The notes: generated by a model from the sequence alone, not told the origin. Counted from the first letter of the stretch, positions 1-6,143 are shown. The stretch is 6,143 nucleotides of DNA from Cytophagales bacterium (GCA_003504855.1 DNZD01000258.1:1-6143); one strand, 5' to 3'. Translations and numbers: made by a program.

Positions 1-1
1 A

Positions 2-1099
2 TACGACTTCATCCGTTTTCAATTGGACGAGTTGCAAAAAGCGGAGCTGCGGGAAAATGAGCTGGAAGAATTGGAGTCTAACCTCGCCATCAGCGAACAT
101 GGTGAAGACATCAAGATGCGACTGAATCAGGCTTTGGCCATGTTGGGCCATGCGGAGACGTCGGCTCAATCGGTGCTGGCAGCGGCGTTGGCACAGTTAA
201 ATCCCTTGCGCAGTTATGCGTCCTCCTATGATCATCTTGTACAGCGACTGGACAGCGTACGCATCGAGTTGAACGACCTGATCCGGGAACTGGAACATGA
301 AGAAGACAAGATTGAGTTTGATCCGAAGCGCACTACGGAACTCAAGGAACGGCTTGACCTGATTAACGGGCTATTGACCAAGCACCGGTTGCAAACCATC
401 GGTGAAGTCCTGGCGGTACAGGAGACATTAGAACAACAGGCCCGCAAGACCATTAACCTTGACGCTGACCTGGCGGCTGCCCGCGCAAGGTTTGAAGAAA
501 GTCAGCGACAACTGCAGACGGTAGCCGATAAGCTCACCGCTTCACGGGCCAAGACCTACCAGCCACTTACGCGTCAGTTGGTCAAATTACTTCGTGAACT
601 GGGCATTGGAGATGCCGTGCTTCAGGTCGATGCCCGGAAAATCACCTGCGGGCCTACCGGCGCAGATGAAATTGAAATTCTGTTCAGTGCCAACAAGGGC
701 ATCGCACCCCGCAGCCTGGAAGATGTTGCATCCGGTGGTGAGTTTAGCCGGCTCATGTTTTGTGTCAAGTATGTGATGGCTGAGAAGACGGCACTTCCCA
801 CCCTGGTGTTGGATGAAATTGATACCGGCGTGTCGGGAGAGATTGCGATTCAATTGGGCAAGATGATGAAGGCGATGGCGCAACGGCACCAATTAATTAC
901 CATTAGCCATCTGCCGCAAATCGCTGCGCGTGGCGATCAACACTATTTGGTGTACAAGGATAACTCCCATCGCAAAACCACCAGTGAAGTAAAGGTATTG
1001 CAGACCGAAGAGCGGGTGGAAGAAATTGCCAAGATGATTGGTGGTGCAAGGCCGTCGGAACTGGCGCGCGCCAGCGCCCGCGAATTGATGGCCGGCTGA
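2..1099 (+). CDS. recN: DNA repair protein RecN, C-terminal part (cut by left edge)
   Basis: RecN is a cytoplasmic SMC-like ATPase that acts in recombinational repair of double-strand breaks. The frame is open from the first complete codon at base 2 (YDFIRFQLDELQKAEL...), so the TTG at 23 is internal and not a start. The visible 365 residues hold the second half of the coiled coil (rich in Glu, Leu, Arg and Gln, about bases 30-560) and then the C-terminal ATPase half. The ABC signature SGGEFSR is at 731-751, Walker B LVLDEIDTG at 803-829, and the switch histidine is in ISHLPQIAARGD from 902. RecN is usually about 550 residues, so roughly 190 N-terminal residues, including Walker A, lie outside. 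The reading frame is intact with no frameshift. The order of motifs and the LDEIDTGVSG wording separate it from other SMC proteins. Identification is firm; start and promoter are not visible. Confidence 0.96.
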   Translation, partial: YDFIRFQLDELQKAELRENELEELESNLAISEHGEDIKMRLNQALAMLGHAETSAQSVLAAALAQLNPLRSYASSYDHLVQRLDSVRIELNDLIRELEHEEDKIEFDPKRTTELKERLDLINGLLTKHRLQTIGEVLAVQETLEQQARKTINLDADLAAARARFEESQRQLQTVADKLTASRAKTYQPLTRQLVKLLRELGIGDAVLQVDARKITCGPTGADEIEILFSANKGIAPRSLEDVASGGEFSRLMFCVKYVMAEKTALPTLVLDEIDTGVSGEIAIQLGKMMKAMAQRHQLITISHLPQIAARGDQHYLVYKDNSHRKTTSEVKVLQTEERVEEIAKMIGGARPSELARASARELMAG

Positions 1100-1163
1100 A
1101 CGGCGTGGCAATCCAGTTTGCGAGGGCCGGACGAACTGCTATCTTGGTGGGAAACCTCACTCT

Positions 1164-2615
1164 GTGAATCAACTCCTCCAAAAGACCAAACCCATCGGCC
1201 TGCTATTGGGGCCTCTCCTCTTCTGCATCATTTACTTTGGAGTTAGCCCGGGTGTACTTTCTGCCAAAAGCATCGTTGTACTCGGCCTGGGCGCATGGAT
1301 GGTTACGTGGTGGGCAACTGAAGCCATGCCCATTCCGGTGAGCGCGCTGCTCCCCATGATTTTGTTTCCCCTGCTGGGGGTTGCCACGGTGCGTGAAGCA
1401 TCGGCTCCGTACGGTGATCCGGTAATCTTTCTGTTTATGGGCGGCTTTATCCTGGCCCTGGGGCTGGAGCGACACAACCTGCACACGCGCATTGCCCTCA
1501 ACCTGATTCGCCTTACGGGCACCAGCGGCAACGGGATTATCCTTGGCTTTATGTTATCAACGGCACTCATCAGCATGTGGATATCCAACACGGCCACAGC
1601 CATCATGATGCTGCCTATTGCTTCTTCCGTGACTTCACTGCTCGCGAAGGAAACCGGACAGGGCGAAGATCCACGCTTCAAGAAATTTGCAACCGGCCTT
1701 ATGCTCGCCATTGCTTACGCTGCCAGCATTGGTGGCATGGCTACCATTATCGGCACCCCACCCAATGTTGTGATGGTGGGATTCATGAAAAGGTTCTATG
1801 ACTTAGATGTAAGTTTTACCCGGTGGATGATGGTGGGAATTCCGCTGATGATTCTTGCGCTTGCCTCCTGTTATTTTGTGATCACCCGGATATTATTCCG
1901 CAACCACCTCCCGTCCATCCAGGGATCGGCCGAACTCATTCAGCGTAAGCTGACCGAACTCGGTAAACTGTCAAAAGAAGAGAAACTGGTACTATCGGTA
2001 TTTTCAGTCACCTGCTTCTTCTGGATATTCAGGCAGAACCTGAATGGCATGATTGGCAAGAACCTGCTCGATGACACCACCATCGCCATGGCCGGTGGGG
2101 TGATCATGTTTCTGGTGCCTGTAAACCTAAGCGAACAAAAATTTCTCCTCGACTGGTCAGACATGAAAGAACTTCCCTGGGGTATTCTGTTGTTGTTTGG
2201 TGGCGGACTGTGTCTCGCGGACGGGATGGAGAAGTCCGGCTTGGTACAGATAGTCGGCAATTACTTCTCGAACCAATCCGGCATTTCCACAGGTGTGCTG
2301 GTTTTTTCACTGACGGCGATCTCCATGGGGCTCACCGAACTGATGAGCAACGTAGCACTGGTCACCATTTTCGTGCCGGTGGTATTTGGCATCGCTGACG
2401 GATTTCATTTGAATCCAATCTGGCTTGCGATGCCAGTAACTTTTGCCGCCAGTTGCGCCTTCATGATGCCCATTTCTACGCCGCCTAATGCGGTGCTGTT
2501 TGCAACGGGATATATAAAGATGCGTGACATGATCCGGACCGGGCTGCTGCTCAATCTATTTTGCCTGATTATCATCACCATCCTGGCACTCACCGTGATC
2601 CCCGTGCTGTTCTAA
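1164..2615 (+). CDS. DASS/SLC13-family sodium-coupled anion (dicarboxylate-type) symporter
   Basis: This is a 483-residue inner-membrane transporter of the divalent anion:sodium symporter family, which typically imports succinate, malate, fumarate or citrate with sodium; the exact substrate cannot be read here. The family's inverted-repeat architecture is clear. The first half has SNT at residues 141-143 and GTPPN at 197-201; the second half has SNV at 395-397 and STPPN at 438-442. These are the paired hairpin-tip and sodium/substrate-site motifs known from VcINDY-type proteins. About eleven to twelve hydrophobic segments are visible, with a charged cytoplasmic stretch around residues 250-274. 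Length is normal for the family. The start is GTG: it is the only start codon between the upstream in-frame stop at 1086-1088 and the first helix, and the next Met (residue 46) would delete that helix. A weak purine-rich GGTGGGA lies 11 bases upstream. It follows recN by 64 bases on the same strand, so cotranscription is possible. Confidence 0.93.
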   Translation: MNQLLQKTKPIGLLLGPLLFCIIYFGVSPGVLSAKSIVVLGLGAWMVTWWATEAMPIPVSALLPMILFPLLGVATVREASAPYGDPVIFLFMGGFILALGLERHNLHTRIALNLIRLTGTSGNGIILGFMLSTALISMWISNTATAIMMLPIASSVTSLLAKETGQGEDPRFKKFATGLMLAIAYAASIGGMATIIGTPPNVVMVGFMKRFYDLDVSFTRWMMVGIPLMILALASCYFVITRILFRNHLPSIQGSAELIQRKLTELGKLSKEEKLVLSVFSVTCFFWIFRQNLNGMIGKNLLDDTTIAMAGGVIMFLVPVNLSEQKFLLDWSDMKELPWGILLLFGGGLCLADGMEKSGLVQIVGNYFSNQSGISTGVLVFSLTAISMGLTELMSNVALVTIFVPVVFGIADGFHLNPIWLAMPVTFAASCAFMMPISTPPNAVLFATGYIKMRDMIRTGLLLNLFCLIIITILALTVIPVLF

Positions 2616-2619
2616 TGGC

Positions 2620-2973
2620 TTAACCCTTCTTCCGGCTTTCGCGCTCTTCAATGAAGTATGCCAAGCCGAGTCCAAGGCCGCCAAAGATGAACAGCATGGA
2701 GAAGTAACCCACTTGCTCCATATCGAAACTGCGGTCCAGCCAATAGCCAATCAGGAAGCCTATTCCCACCCCGATTAAAAGCAAGGACCATCGAATGGTA
2801 GCGTTGGTCATTCTTTCCTTTTTGAACATATCCGGGGCAAGTCCTTTTTCGATAATCATCATCCGCTCCATGTTCTGGAATTTTCGCAGATAGACTACCA
2901 TTACAAAGGCACCCAGGCTGATGATGATGGGCAGTAACACACCCAAAACCGGCACAATCATTCCGTCTTCCAT
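2620..2973 (-). CDS. Small three-helix membrane protein, DUF6249-like, function unknown
   Basis: The product is a 117-residue integral membrane protein with hydrophobic segments at about residues 6-29, 60-78 and 88-107. A charged loop follows the first helix (NMERMMIIEKGLAP, residues 34-47) and the C-terminus is basic (EERESRKKG). The loop wording and the glycine-rich helices resemble the small Bacteroidota membrane proteins grouped under DUF6249; this is recalled from family pattern, not searched. No catalytic motif is visible and I do not assign a function. The ATG at 2971-2973 is chosen because it gives a full first helix; Met5 is an alternative. The leader just upstream on this strand is A-rich (AAAACAACAAGAAT) without a Shine-Dalgarno, as is usual in Bacteroidota. 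Its stop lies 4 bases from the transporter's stop, tail to tail. It is divergent from the ECF sigma gene, which hints at, but does not prove, a regulatory link. Confidence 0.8.
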   Translation of the reverse strand: MEDGMIVPVLGVLLPIIISLGAFVMVVYLRKFQNMERMMIIEKGLAPDMFKKERMTNATIRWSLLLIGVGIGFLIGYWLDRSFDMEQVGYFSMLFIFGGLGLGLAYFIEERESRKKG

Positions 2974-3101
2974 ATTCTTGTTGTTTTGGCCCTTTGACGC
3001 TACAGGGTCTCGTTCAGGTTACAGCCGGGTGTCAAAATTGACCATATTTTATTTCCAACGGCCTGGTGTAACTTCAAATCCAAATCCAGCGTCCAAGGGC
3101 C
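2974..3101. promoter_or_regulatory. Divergent intergenic region between the small membrane protein and the ECF sigma gene
   Basis: These 128 bases separate two genes transcribed away from each other, so both promoters should lie here unless transcription starts further in. An AT-rich core (ATATTTTATTT, about 3044-3054) follows TTGACC at 3039-3044, but there is no correctly spaced -10 element for that hexamer. I also found no good match to the Bacteroidota TTTG/TAnnTTTG pair on either strand and no typical ECF GGAAC-type -35 site. The call rests on gene layout alone; exact promoters and any autoregulation by the sigma factor are unresolved. Confidence 0.4.
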
Positions 3102-3656
3102 GTGATTTCACGAGAGGAAGAAAATGAGCTGATCGACCAGGTTTTGGGAGGCCGGGAGGACGCCTATGCCCGGCTGGTAGAGCAATACCAGCGGTTTGCC
3201 TTTACGATCGCCATGCGGGTGCTCTCCGACCGAAATGAGGCTGAAGAGGCAGCCCAGGACGCATTCATCAAGGCATTTCATTATATGAAGGGGTTTAATC
3301 GCACGGCTCGCTTTTCCACCTGGCTGTACCGCATTGTTTTCAACACCGCCGTCAGCTATAAACGCAAGCACAGGGTTATCCTCTCGGACATCCAGACACA
3401 CGATCACGCCGGTGACGATGATGCAACAATGGAAAAAGACGATAAGCGGACCTTTGTCGCACAGGCCATGGAACACCTCAATGAGGCAGACCGCCTGGCC
3501 ATTCAGCTTTTCTACCTGAAGGAGTTTTCACTGGAGGAAGTGGCTGAAACCATGGGCCAAAACATGAATACACTAAAGGTACGCATTCACCGCGCCCGAC
3601 AAAGACTTGCCGACGAGTTGAAAAAGATACTAAAGGAAGAAGCATTAACTTTGTAA
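3102..3656 (+). CDS. ECF-family RNA polymerase sigma factor
   Basis: This 184-residue protein is a group IV (extracytoplasmic function) sigma factor that would direct RNA polymerase to a small set of promoters when released from its anti-sigma. Region 2 spans about residues 22-90, with the core-binding stretch DRNEAEEAAQDAFIKAF (43-59) and the -10 recognition segment FSTWLYRIVFNTAVSYKRK (71-89). Region 4 spans about 117-173, ending in the -35-binding helix-turn-helix FSLEEVAETMGQNMNTLKVR (142-161) and IHRARQRLADEL. Between them is an acidic linker (DHAGDDDATMEKDDK) and no region 3, as expected for ECFs. Length is typical. The GTG at 3102 is the only plausible start after the in-frame stop at 3069-3071; the ATG at 3124 is out of frame. 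No Shine-Dalgarno is clear. The anti-sigma-like gene begins 4 bases after its stop, so the two are almost surely one transcript. The regulon cannot be inferred from this window. Confidence 0.94.
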   Translation: MISREEENELIDQVLGGREDAYARLVEQYQRFAFTIAMRVLSDRNEAEEAAQDAFIKAFHYMKGFNRTARFSTWLYRIVFNTAVSYKRKHRVILSDIQTHDHAGDDDATMEKDDKRTFVAQAMEHLNEADRLAIQLFYLKEFSLEEVAETMGQNMNTLKVRIHRARQRLADELKKILKEEALTL

Positions 3657-3660
3657 GAAC

Positions 3661-4179
3661 ATGGAAAAGGCATCCCAAGACGAACTGCTGCAAAACTACC
3701 TCGACGGTACCCTGGATGAGGCACGTCTCAAAACCCTGAAGACTGAATTGGAATCATCGCCGATATTGCACCAACGACTGGAGCATTTGAGAATGGTGCA
3801 TGAGGTATTATCCAGACAGAAGTTGGAAATACCAGCATCAAACTTTGTGGCACGGGTGATGAGCAATCTTCACAAACGCCCGGCGTCAGTCAATCTCTCT
3901 CCCCGCAATGGTCTCATGCTCGTGTTAGGAACCACCATTGCGATTGGCATGCTACTCATGGTGATGCAGGCAGGATTCTTTAATAATATAGTTGGTGCTG
4001 TTCCTATACCGCAGCCTGACCCAAGTCTGAAGTATATCCCCAGCATACCCCCCATTTCCATAAACTTCAAATTGGTTGTGAATATCCTTATGGGGCTGAA
4101 CCTCGCATTGGCGCTGGTCGTGCTCGACCGTACCATCCTCAAGCCTTACTTTCAAAAAAGAGCGGGGGCTGGATTGTAA
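3661..4179 (+). CDS. Likely anti-sigma factor, membrane-bound, lacking zinc ligands
   Basis: This 172-residue protein directly follows the ECF sigma gene (4-base gap), which is the main reason to call it the anti-sigma. Residues 1-70 are soluble and helical. The segment DELLQNYLDGTLDEARLKTL and the following SSPILHQRLEHLR have the shape of an anti-sigma N-terminal domain (the LDGEL...L..CPxCxxxL pattern), but the zinc-binding His and Cys residues are absent; the whole protein has no cysteine. Two hydrophobic helices follow: about residues 84-105 (LMLVLGTTIAIGMLLMVMQAG) and 136-156 (FKLVVNILMGLNLALALVVL). They are joined by a roughly 30-residue proline-rich loop (PIPQPDPSLKYIPSIPP, 115-131), presumably periplasmic, so both termini would be cytoplasmic. 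That leaves almost no extracytoplasmic sensor domain, unlike FecR-type anti-sigmas. The last codons form part of a terminator hairpin for the opposite strand. An alternative reading is an unrelated membrane protein cotranscribed with the sigma gene. Confidence 0.75.
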   Translation: MEKASQDELLQNYLDGTLDEARLKTLKTELESSPILHQRLEHLRMVHEVLSRQKLEIPASNFVARVMSNLHKRPASVNLSPRNGLMLVLGTTIAIGMLLMVMQAGFFNNIVGAVPIPQPDPSLKYIPSIPPISINFKLVVNILMGLNLALALVVLDRTILKPYFQKRAGAGL

Positions 4180-4191
4180 TCCGCCCCCGCT
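4154..4191 (-). terminator. Rho-independent terminator of the dehydrogenase operon, inside the anti-sigma 3' end
   Basis: A perfect 9-bp inverted repeat, AGCGGGGGC at 4161-4169 and GCCCCCGCT at 4183-4191, continues inward after one bulged base (T4170) with GGATT/AATCC (4171-4175, 4178-4182), giving a long GC-rich stem and a tiny loop. Read on the minus strand the stem is followed by C and then six T (4159-4154), the classic terminator layout, 25 bases past the stop of the small dehydrogenase subunit. On the plus strand no T run follows, so it should work mainly in the minus direction. It contains the last codons and the TAA stop (4177-4179) of the anti-sigma gene. Confidence 0.88.
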
Positions 4192-4215
4192 GCATCATTC
4201 GATAAATAATCTCAA

Positions 4216-4791
4216 TCAGGTCGCCCAGGTCTTGCCCACTTCTGCCATGGGTACACATCCGTGGAACGCCCCGGGAACGGGAGCATACTGCAATATTTTA
4301 CTGGCTCCTTCTTCAGATGTATAGAAACCTACAACAGTAAGTTCTTTGGCTACCAAAATGAAAGGTTTATCCTTTACTGTTCCAGCTTTGGCTGCATCCA
4401 ATGCGGCGTCATGCGTCTTCTTAACGTATTCCTTCTGCTTAGCAGGATCCAGGTCCATGAAAGCATCGCCATAGGCCTTTTTGGCACCTTCATCAAACTC
4501 AGCAAGTCCGGCCAGGAAGCGATCCTGATCTTCCTTCTTATAACATTGCTTGATCAACTGATCAATAAAGGCAGGTACACCCACCTCTTTAGCGCCCGGG
4601 GTATCGGTCTTTGGTATAATGATGGCGGCAACCTCACTGACCAAACCCGCCTGCTCTTCCGTAAAGAACACAGGCTTGTAGGTAAGTTCGGGCGTCGACT
4701 TACATCCGTTCATGATTCCGGCGATCACCGGTGCCGATATGGCGTAGCCGAGAACGAGTCCGGCGCGTTGTAATGCTTGTCTTCTATCCAT
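4216..4791 (-). CDS. Gluconate 2-dehydrogenase subunit 3-like protein (small subunit of GMC dehydrogenase)
   Basis: This 191-residue protein belongs to the Gluconate_2-dh3 family, the small partner subunit of membrane-associated FAD sugar dehydrogenases. It helps export and stabilise the GMC large subunit rather than catalysing. The N-terminus has twin arginines (MDRRQALQRAG), a hydrophobic stretch (residues 11-28) and then Cys30 in GIMNGCKS. It therefore reads as a Tat-type leader with a possible lipoprotein cysteine, although the lipobox is imperfect. The mature part shows the family landmarks: FTEEQAGLVSEVAAIIIPKTDTPGAKEVGVPAFID (about 43-77, quoted in part by its key residues P60, T62, D63, T64, P65, G66, A67), an acidic/lysine-rich middle, and VGFYTSEEGASKILQYAPVP (about 154-173). 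It starts 18 bases after the large-subunit stop with no Shine-Dalgarno, so it is translated from the same message. Family assignment is firm; the substrate of the complex is not shown. Confidence 0.9.
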   Translation of the reverse strand: MDRRQALQRAGLVLGYAISAPVIAGIMNGCKSTPELTYKPVFFTEEQAGLVSEVAAIIIPKTDTPGAKEVGVPAFIDQLIKQCYKKEDQDRFLAGLAEFDEGAKKAYGDAFMDLDPAKQKEYVKKTHDAALDAAKAGTVKDKPFILVAKELTVVGFYTSEEGASKILQYAPVPGAFHGCVPMAEVGKTWAT

Positions 4792-4809
4792 AACTAACTT
4801 ATTAACCGG

Positions 4810-6143
4810 TTAGAGATTTCCTTTTTTCAACTCCTGCACAGCATAATCCGCGGCACGGGCCGTAAAAGCCATGTAGGTAAGCGACGGATTCACGCAGGCC
4901 GAGGAGGTCATGAACGAACCATCCGTAACAAATACATTCTTGCAGGCATGCACCTGATTGAATTTGTTGAGTACGGATGTCTTAGGGTCTTTGCCCATCC
5001 TGGCTGTGCCCATCTCGTGGATACCAAGGCCTGGACCACCCGGATTGTCGCTGGTCTTGATATTTTTTGCACCAGCCGCCTCTAACATTTCAGCGGCATC
5101 ATTGACCATGTCCTTACGCATCTTGAACTCATTCTCCTTCAATTCCGCATCAAAGGTGAGTGTAGGCAACCCAAACTTATCTTTCTTATCCCGGTTCAGC
5201 GTTACCCGATTTTCATGATAAGGGAGAAATTCACCGAACCCGCCAATACCCAACGTCCATGGGCCCGGCGTAAGAGCTGACTCTTTCAGTTCTTCACCGA
5301 TACTATATTCTGCCACCAGGTGTGACCATCCCTGCCGGCTGCCACCACCTTGATAGCCAAAGCCACGCAGGTAGTCGCGCTTATCGCTGCCTACGTTGCG
5401 GTAGCGGGGGATGTAAATACCATTGGCCCTTCTTCCGGTATAGTATTGATCTTCCAATCCTTCAATGATACCACTTGCTCCGGCATTGAGGTGGTGATCC
5501 ATGATGTTACAACCCAGTTCGCCACTGTCATTGCCAAAACCATTCGGGAATCGCTTGGAAACAGAGTTGAGCAGGATTTGTGTCGATCCAAAAGTAGATG
5601 CACACAAAAAAATCACCTTAGCAAAATATTCTACCTGCTCGCCGGTTTCGGCATCCTGAATGCGAACACCTGTAGCTTTACCTTTCGTTTCATCATATAT
5701 CAGCTCATGAACGATAGAATTTGCGCGCAACGTCATATTGCCCGTGGCTTCCGCGGCAATCAAAGTTGAAGACAAACTACTGAAGTAGGCACCAAAAGGA
5801 CATCCACGAATACACATATCGCGGTACTGGCAAGTGGCGCGCTGCGGGCTCTTGTCGTGCGTCAATGGCGCGGTCAGGTGGGCAGTGCGGCCCATCGTAA
5901 TGACCCGGCCAAACTTTTCCCAGACGGCCTTCTTCATGTCTTTCTCCACACAACGCATTTCCATGGGAGGAAGAAACTTCCCGTCGGGCAACTGATACAA
6001 TCCTTCGTTTTGACCGCTGACGCCGATGAATGTTTCTACATAGTCATACCATGGAGACATGTCTTTGTATCGCACCGGCCAATCAACTGCGATGCCGTCT
6101 TTTGCATTTGCCTCAAAGTCCATGTCGCCAAGGCGATAGCTTT
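4810..6143 (-). CDS. GMC-family oxidoreductase, large subunit with probable Fe-S motif (N-terminus cut by right edge)
   Basis: This is the flavin-containing catalytic subunit of a periplasmic sugar/alcohol dehydrogenase of the gluconate/glucose/glucoside dehydrogenase type. The frame stays open to the window edge (SYRLGD precedes the Met at 6121-6123), so that Met is internal and the FAD-binding GxGxxG N-terminus lies outside. Numbering from that Met, the C-terminal GMC domain has the catalytic pair His369 (GIHEMGTARMG; bases 5017-5019) and Asn412 (CVNPSLTYMA; bases 4888-4890). DHHLNAG (209-215) and the VFVTDGSFMTSSA stretch (397-409) are typical. Cys98, Cys104 and Cys108 give C-x5-C-x3-C, the spacing known for the 3Fe-4S ligands of Burkholderia-type FAD glucose dehydrogenase. 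The partner small subunit follows 18 bases downstream and carries the export leader. Substrate could be gluconate, glucose or a glycoside oxidised at C3; sequence alone does not decide. No cytochrome subunit is in view. Confidence 0.93.
   Translation of the reverse strand, partial: SYRLGDMDFEANAKDGIAVDWPVRYKDMSPWYDYVETFIGVSGQNEGLYQLPDGKFLPPMEMRCVEKDMKKAVWEKFGRVITMGRTAHLTAPLTHDKSPQRATCQYRDMCIRGCPFGAYFSSLSSTLIAAEATGNMTLRANSIVHELIYDETKGKATGVRIQDAETGEQVEYFAKVIFLCASTFGSTQILLNSVSKRFPNGFGNDSGELGCNIMDHHLNAGASGIIEGLEDQYYTGRRANGIYIPRYRNVGSDKRDYLRGFGYQGGGSRQGWSHLVAEYSIGEELKESALTPGPWTLGIGGFGEFLPYHENRVTLNRDKKDKFGLPTLTFDAELKENEFKMRKDMVNDAAEMLEAAGAKNIKTSDNPGGPGLGIHEMGTARMGKDPKTSVLNKFNQVHACKNVFVTDGSFMTSSACVNPSLTYMAFTARAADYAVQELKKGNL

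Noticed and set aside
23..25. TTG at 23 as the start of the recN product
   Set aside because: The in-frame codons from base 2 already encode conserved RecN sequence, so the frame simply continues from outside the window.
1232..1711. 159-codon minus-strand open frame opposite the transporter
   Set aside because: It is an antisense shadow of the DASS gene, whose membrane helices and paired SNT/TPPN motifs are clear; its translation is low-complexity Ser/Arg/Pro-rich.
2993..3036. Inverted repeat TTTGAC/GTCAAA in the divergent intergenic region as a possible operator
   Set aside because: The arms are only 6 bases with a 32-base gap and do not extend; about one such pair is expected by chance in 128 bases.
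3039..3056. TTGACC followed by an AT-rich tract as a sigma-70-like promoter for the ECF gene
   Set aside because: The AT-rich tract directly abuts the hexamer and no -10 element sits 16-18 bases downstream; Bacteroidota promoters also use a different consensus.
3074..3087. CAAATC CAAATC tandem repeat ahead of the sigma gene
   Set aside because: Two copies of 6 bases with no further copies; not distinguishable from chance.
4261..4773. 170-codon open frame on the plus strand opposite the small dehydrogenase subunit
   Set aside because: It lies wholly antisense to a well-recognised Gluconate_2-dh3 gene, has no family-like motifs and reads as the mirror of a low-stop region.
5350..5769. 139-codon plus-strand open frame opposite the GMC gene
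   Set aside because: It is an antisense shadow of a conserved enzyme region and has no recognisable domain.
6121..6123. ATG at 6121-6123 (minus) as the true start of the GMC gene
   Set aside because: The frame continues in to the window edge with family-like residues, and the FAD-binding N-terminus would be missing; the gene is cut by the edge.

Overview
The window looks like ordinary chromosome from a member of the Bacteroidota, with Cytophagales-type relatives the best guess. The reasons are the protein styles (a GMC oxidoreductase paired with a gluconate 2-dehydrogenase subunit 3-like lipoprotein, and a small cysteine-less anti-sigma-like membrane protein), the lack of clear Shine-Dalgarno sequences before most starts, and an A-rich leader before one gene. 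Base composition is close to balanced. This placement is inference; no rRNA or other taxonomic marker is present.

Layout. Bases 2-1099 (+) are the C-terminal two thirds of recN, the SMC-like DNA repair ATPase, cut by the left edge. Bases 1164-2615 (+) encode a complete DASS/SLC13 sodium-coupled di/tricarboxylate-type transporter with a GTG start. It converges, with only 4 bases between stop codons, on a small three-helix membrane protein of unknown function (2620-2973, -). That gene is divergent, across a 128-base intergenic region, from a two-gene cassette: an ECF sigma factor (3102-3656, +, GTG start) and, 4 bases later, a likely anti-sigma membrane protein (3661-4179, +). Converging from the right is a two-gene minus-strand operon: the large subunit of a GMC-type dehydrogenase (4810 to beyond the right edge) followed by its small partner subunit (4216-4791). 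A strong rho-independent terminator for this operon lies within the last codons of the anti-sigma gene.

How the genes fit together. The ECF sigma and anti-sigma genes should form a membrane-linked regulatory switch. The anti-sigma has an N-terminal helical domain without zinc ligands, two membrane segments and only a short proline-rich loop between them, so its signal is not obvious. The dehydrogenase pair should form a periplasmic sugar- or glycoside-oxidising complex. The large subunit carries a three-cysteine spacing (C-x5-C-x3-C) matching the 3Fe-4S ligand pattern of bacterial FAD glucose dehydrogenase complexes. The small subunit carries a twin-arginine/lipoprotein-like leader that probably exports the pair. 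No cytochrome subunit is in the window. I see no mobile element, CRISPR array, tRNA or rRNA, and no convincing evidence of an entirely new system. The most distinctive items are the embedded terminator, the Fe-S cysteine triplet and the unusual anti-sigma.
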